From Luteolibacter sp. SL250 (lineage in GTDB: Bacteria > Verrucomicrobiota > Verrucomicrobiia > Verrucomicrobiales > Akkermansiaceae): a stretch of DNA of 64,000 nucleotides. Positions 62,554 through 64,000 of the stretch are shown piece after piece; the first letter of the stretch is position 1; every line of letters begins with the position of its first letter. Made by a program: the position numbers and the translations under genes. A model generated the notes under the pieces. The model was not told the DNA's origin, did no database searches, and saw only the letters and a list, made by a program, of their open reading frames with translations. The DNA lies in the NCBI RefSeq assembly GCF_026625605.1, contig NZ_CP113054.1, positions 3,472,001 through 3,536,000 on the forward strand, read 5' to 3'.

Positions 62554-64000
62554 TCAAAGGGCGTTGCGGACCGCAGAGGAACGGTCGGGTGGTCCGCCGT
62601 CTTCCCGGGCTGTCACCGCTCTTTGGAAAAGCGCGGGCCAGTTTTTCTGGTCCGCCCGCAGACGGCCTTCCGACTCCAGACGTTTCACAAGCTGCAAGGC
62701 TTCGGTCAATCCGTCCGGCTCACCCCGCAGGTAAAGCGCCACGCAGAGATCCGCCTGCCACAACGCGTTGTCAGCGGACGTCGCGGCCAAGTCCCTGCTG
62801 ATCGCCAGCGATTCATCCAGATAGGCGCCAGCCTGGGGATCCTTCAGGCGCGGGTCCGCCAGATGGTTCAAAATGACCGACAGATCCCGTTTCCAATTTT
62901 TGTCCGAAGGCTCGGCTGCGGTCAGGTGCCGCTGGATCTGCAGCGCCTCTGTCAGACACTTCACCGCCTCAGGATATTTCCCCCGCTCAAGCAGCAACCA
63001 TCCTTCGCCCACCAATGACAGGGAAAGTGACGCGGAGGCAGGGAGATTCGCCGGATCCGCAAGCAGCCGCTTGCGTGCGATCGCGACCGATTCCGAATAA
63101 CGGGCGGCGGCCTCCGTGAACCGCCGCGATGCCATCGCCAGATGGCCCGCATGGCGATGGCAATCCGCCAGACCGCCGACGCCCCTCTGGTTCGTGGGAT
63201 CTTTCGCCAGCAGCTTTTTCCCCGATGCCATCGCATCCGTGAAAAGTTTGCGGGCATCCTTCACATCCCCCTTGGCCAGCAATGTGGTTCCGGCGTAGGT
63301 CTGGTAGTCCGCCAAGGTCTGCAGGAACTTCGGATTGGCCGCATCCGCCGTTGCCGCTTTCCTGGCGAGCTGGACCACTTCCTTGGAAAGCTCCGCGGCC
63401 TCCGTGTAGCGGCCCCGCATGTTGGAAAGGTTCGCCATCCGGTGGATCGCGATGGCGGCATTCCTCGTTACGCCGGGATTGTCCGGCTGCTCGGCCAGCT
63501 CCTTCCGCTGGAGATCCGCCGATTCACGGAACACCGCATCCGCGCCAGCCAGATCCCCCTGCGTCTGGTGATGGAGCCCCACGCGGTCCAGCGAGACACG
63601 GAACTTCGACGACCATGTGTCGTCGTCGGGCTTCGCCGCGATCATCCCGCGGACGATCTCCATCGCCTCCAGGTAATGCGTGCCGGCCTCCGCGCTCCGC
63701 CCTGTTTTGTCCAGATCATCCCCAAGCTGGTTGAGCGAATCCACCAACCCCTCCGCGAAGTCATCGTTGAAAATCCCCGACACCCGCAAGGCCCGCGCCG
63801 CTTCCAGACCCTCGCGGTCGAACTCGACCGCACGGCCGAAATCCGATGCGGACCGGTGGAACCGGGACAACTGCGAAAGCGTGCGCCAGAGCTGGATCTT
63901 CAGGAAGTCCTCCTTCGGCGCGGCCTGCACGATGCCCCTGCTGAGGGCGAGCGACTCGTCCAGCAGCTTCTCCACCTCCTCCTTCTTCCCGTTCTCAACG
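62554..64000 (-). CDS. TPR-repeat protein, C-terminal part (5' end outside window)
   Basis: The frame is open to the window edge, so the gene begins beyond 64000; about 481 residues are visible. They are tandem tetratricopeptide-like repeats of about 42 residues, with recurrent A..YLEAMEI, A.RKLFTDAMASGKKLL and EAVKCLTEALQIQRHL helices. No membrane segment is seen. In Verrucomicrobia and Planctomycetes such C-terminal repeats often follow a Ser/Thr protein kinase domain, but that part is not visible here. The gene ends 50 bases from the alginate lyase gene on the same strand, which it follows. Confidence 0.75.
   Translation of the reverse strand, partial: VENGKKEEVEKLLDESLALSRGIVQAAPKEDFLKIQLWRTLSQLSRFHRSASDFGRAVEFDREGLEAARALRVSGIFNDDFAEGLVDSLNQLGDDLDKTGRSAEAGTHYLEAMEIVRGMIAAKPDDDTWSSKFRVSLDRVGLHHQTQGDLAGADAVFRESADLQRKELAEQPDNPGVTRNAAIAIHRMANLSNMRGRYTEAAELSKEVVQLARKAATADAANPKFLQTLADYQTYAGTTLLAKGDVKDARKLFTDAMASGKKLLAKDPTNQRGVGGLADCHRHAGHLAMASRRFTEAAARYSESVAIARKRLLADPANLPASASLSLSLVGEGWLLLERGKYPEAVKCLTEALQIQRHLTAAEPSDKNWKRDLSVILNHLADPRLKDPQAGAYLDESLAISRDLAATSADNALWQADLCVALYLRGEPDGLTEALQLVKRLESEGRLRADQKNWPALFQRAVTAREDGGPPDRSSAVRNAL

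Overview
The window is GC-rich, densely coded chromosomal DNA from a heterotrophic bacterium, most likely a Verrucomicrobiota member of the Verrucomicrobiaceae type. The clues are secreted carbohydrate-active enzymes, a eukaryote-type UDP-glucose pyrophosphorylase, a PTPDL-like periplasmic protein, weak or absent Shine-Dalgarno sequences at many genes, and several families of palindromic intergenic repeats. The assignment is an inference from style and gene content; no rRNA or tRNA gene is present to confirm it. I saw no CRISPR array, transposase, integrase or replication origin.

Layout. 1-8.5 kb: the end of a GH63-like glucosidase; a leftward run of a thioredoxin-fold/YyaL-like lipoprotein, a PTPDL-like protein, hisB and hisH; then a rightward ParA-type ATPase coupled to a possible roadblock-fold protein. 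8.5-14.7 kb: a 1196-residue TerB-like/FHA-like/ABCG transporter, divergent from ftsH with an enlarged periplasmic part. 15-26 kb: secreted GH43 and SGNH enzymes, a D-2-hydroxyacid dehydrogenase, periplasmic MsrA, a metallo-beta-lactamase-fold hydrolase, pyrF, a 1076-residue LamG/TIM-barrel-like exoenzyme and a MATE exporter. 26-34 kb: yqgE, ribBA, a small gene inserted between ribBA and a second ribBA 3' end, a membrane-bound polysaccharide deacetylase, guaA, guaB and a HAD phosphatase.

34-46 kb: a fusion of a VirJ/AcvB-type hydrolase with an MprF-type aminoacyl-phosphatidylglycerol synthase, a UDP-glucose pyrophosphorylase, a Lar-like zinc ribbon, a haem-binding Tll0287-like protein, and a tightly coupled signalling operon (hybrid kinase, CheR, CheB, second hybrid kinase) with no chemoreceptor. 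46-64 kb: HAD, Nudix, pgsA, gnd, a rhodanese-like protein, pssA with a translationally coupled degenerate M28 peptidase, a TPR protein, kamA, purL, a flavin reductase, DoxX, a 51-residue membrane protein, an alginate lyase-like enzyme and the end of a TPR protein.

Themes. Nucleotide, histidine and riboflavin synthesis (hisBH, pyrF, guaAB, ribBA, purL) sits beside phospholipid head-group enzymes (pgsA, pssA, the MprF fusion). Several proteins keep a fold but lack its catalytic residues (thioredoxin-like, rhodanese-like, M28-like). The most distinctive items are the MprF/AcvB-like fusion, the receptor-less CheR/CheB kinase operon, the displaced ribBA 3' end, and a nested palindromic repeat whose outer ends supply stop codons for neighbouring genes.
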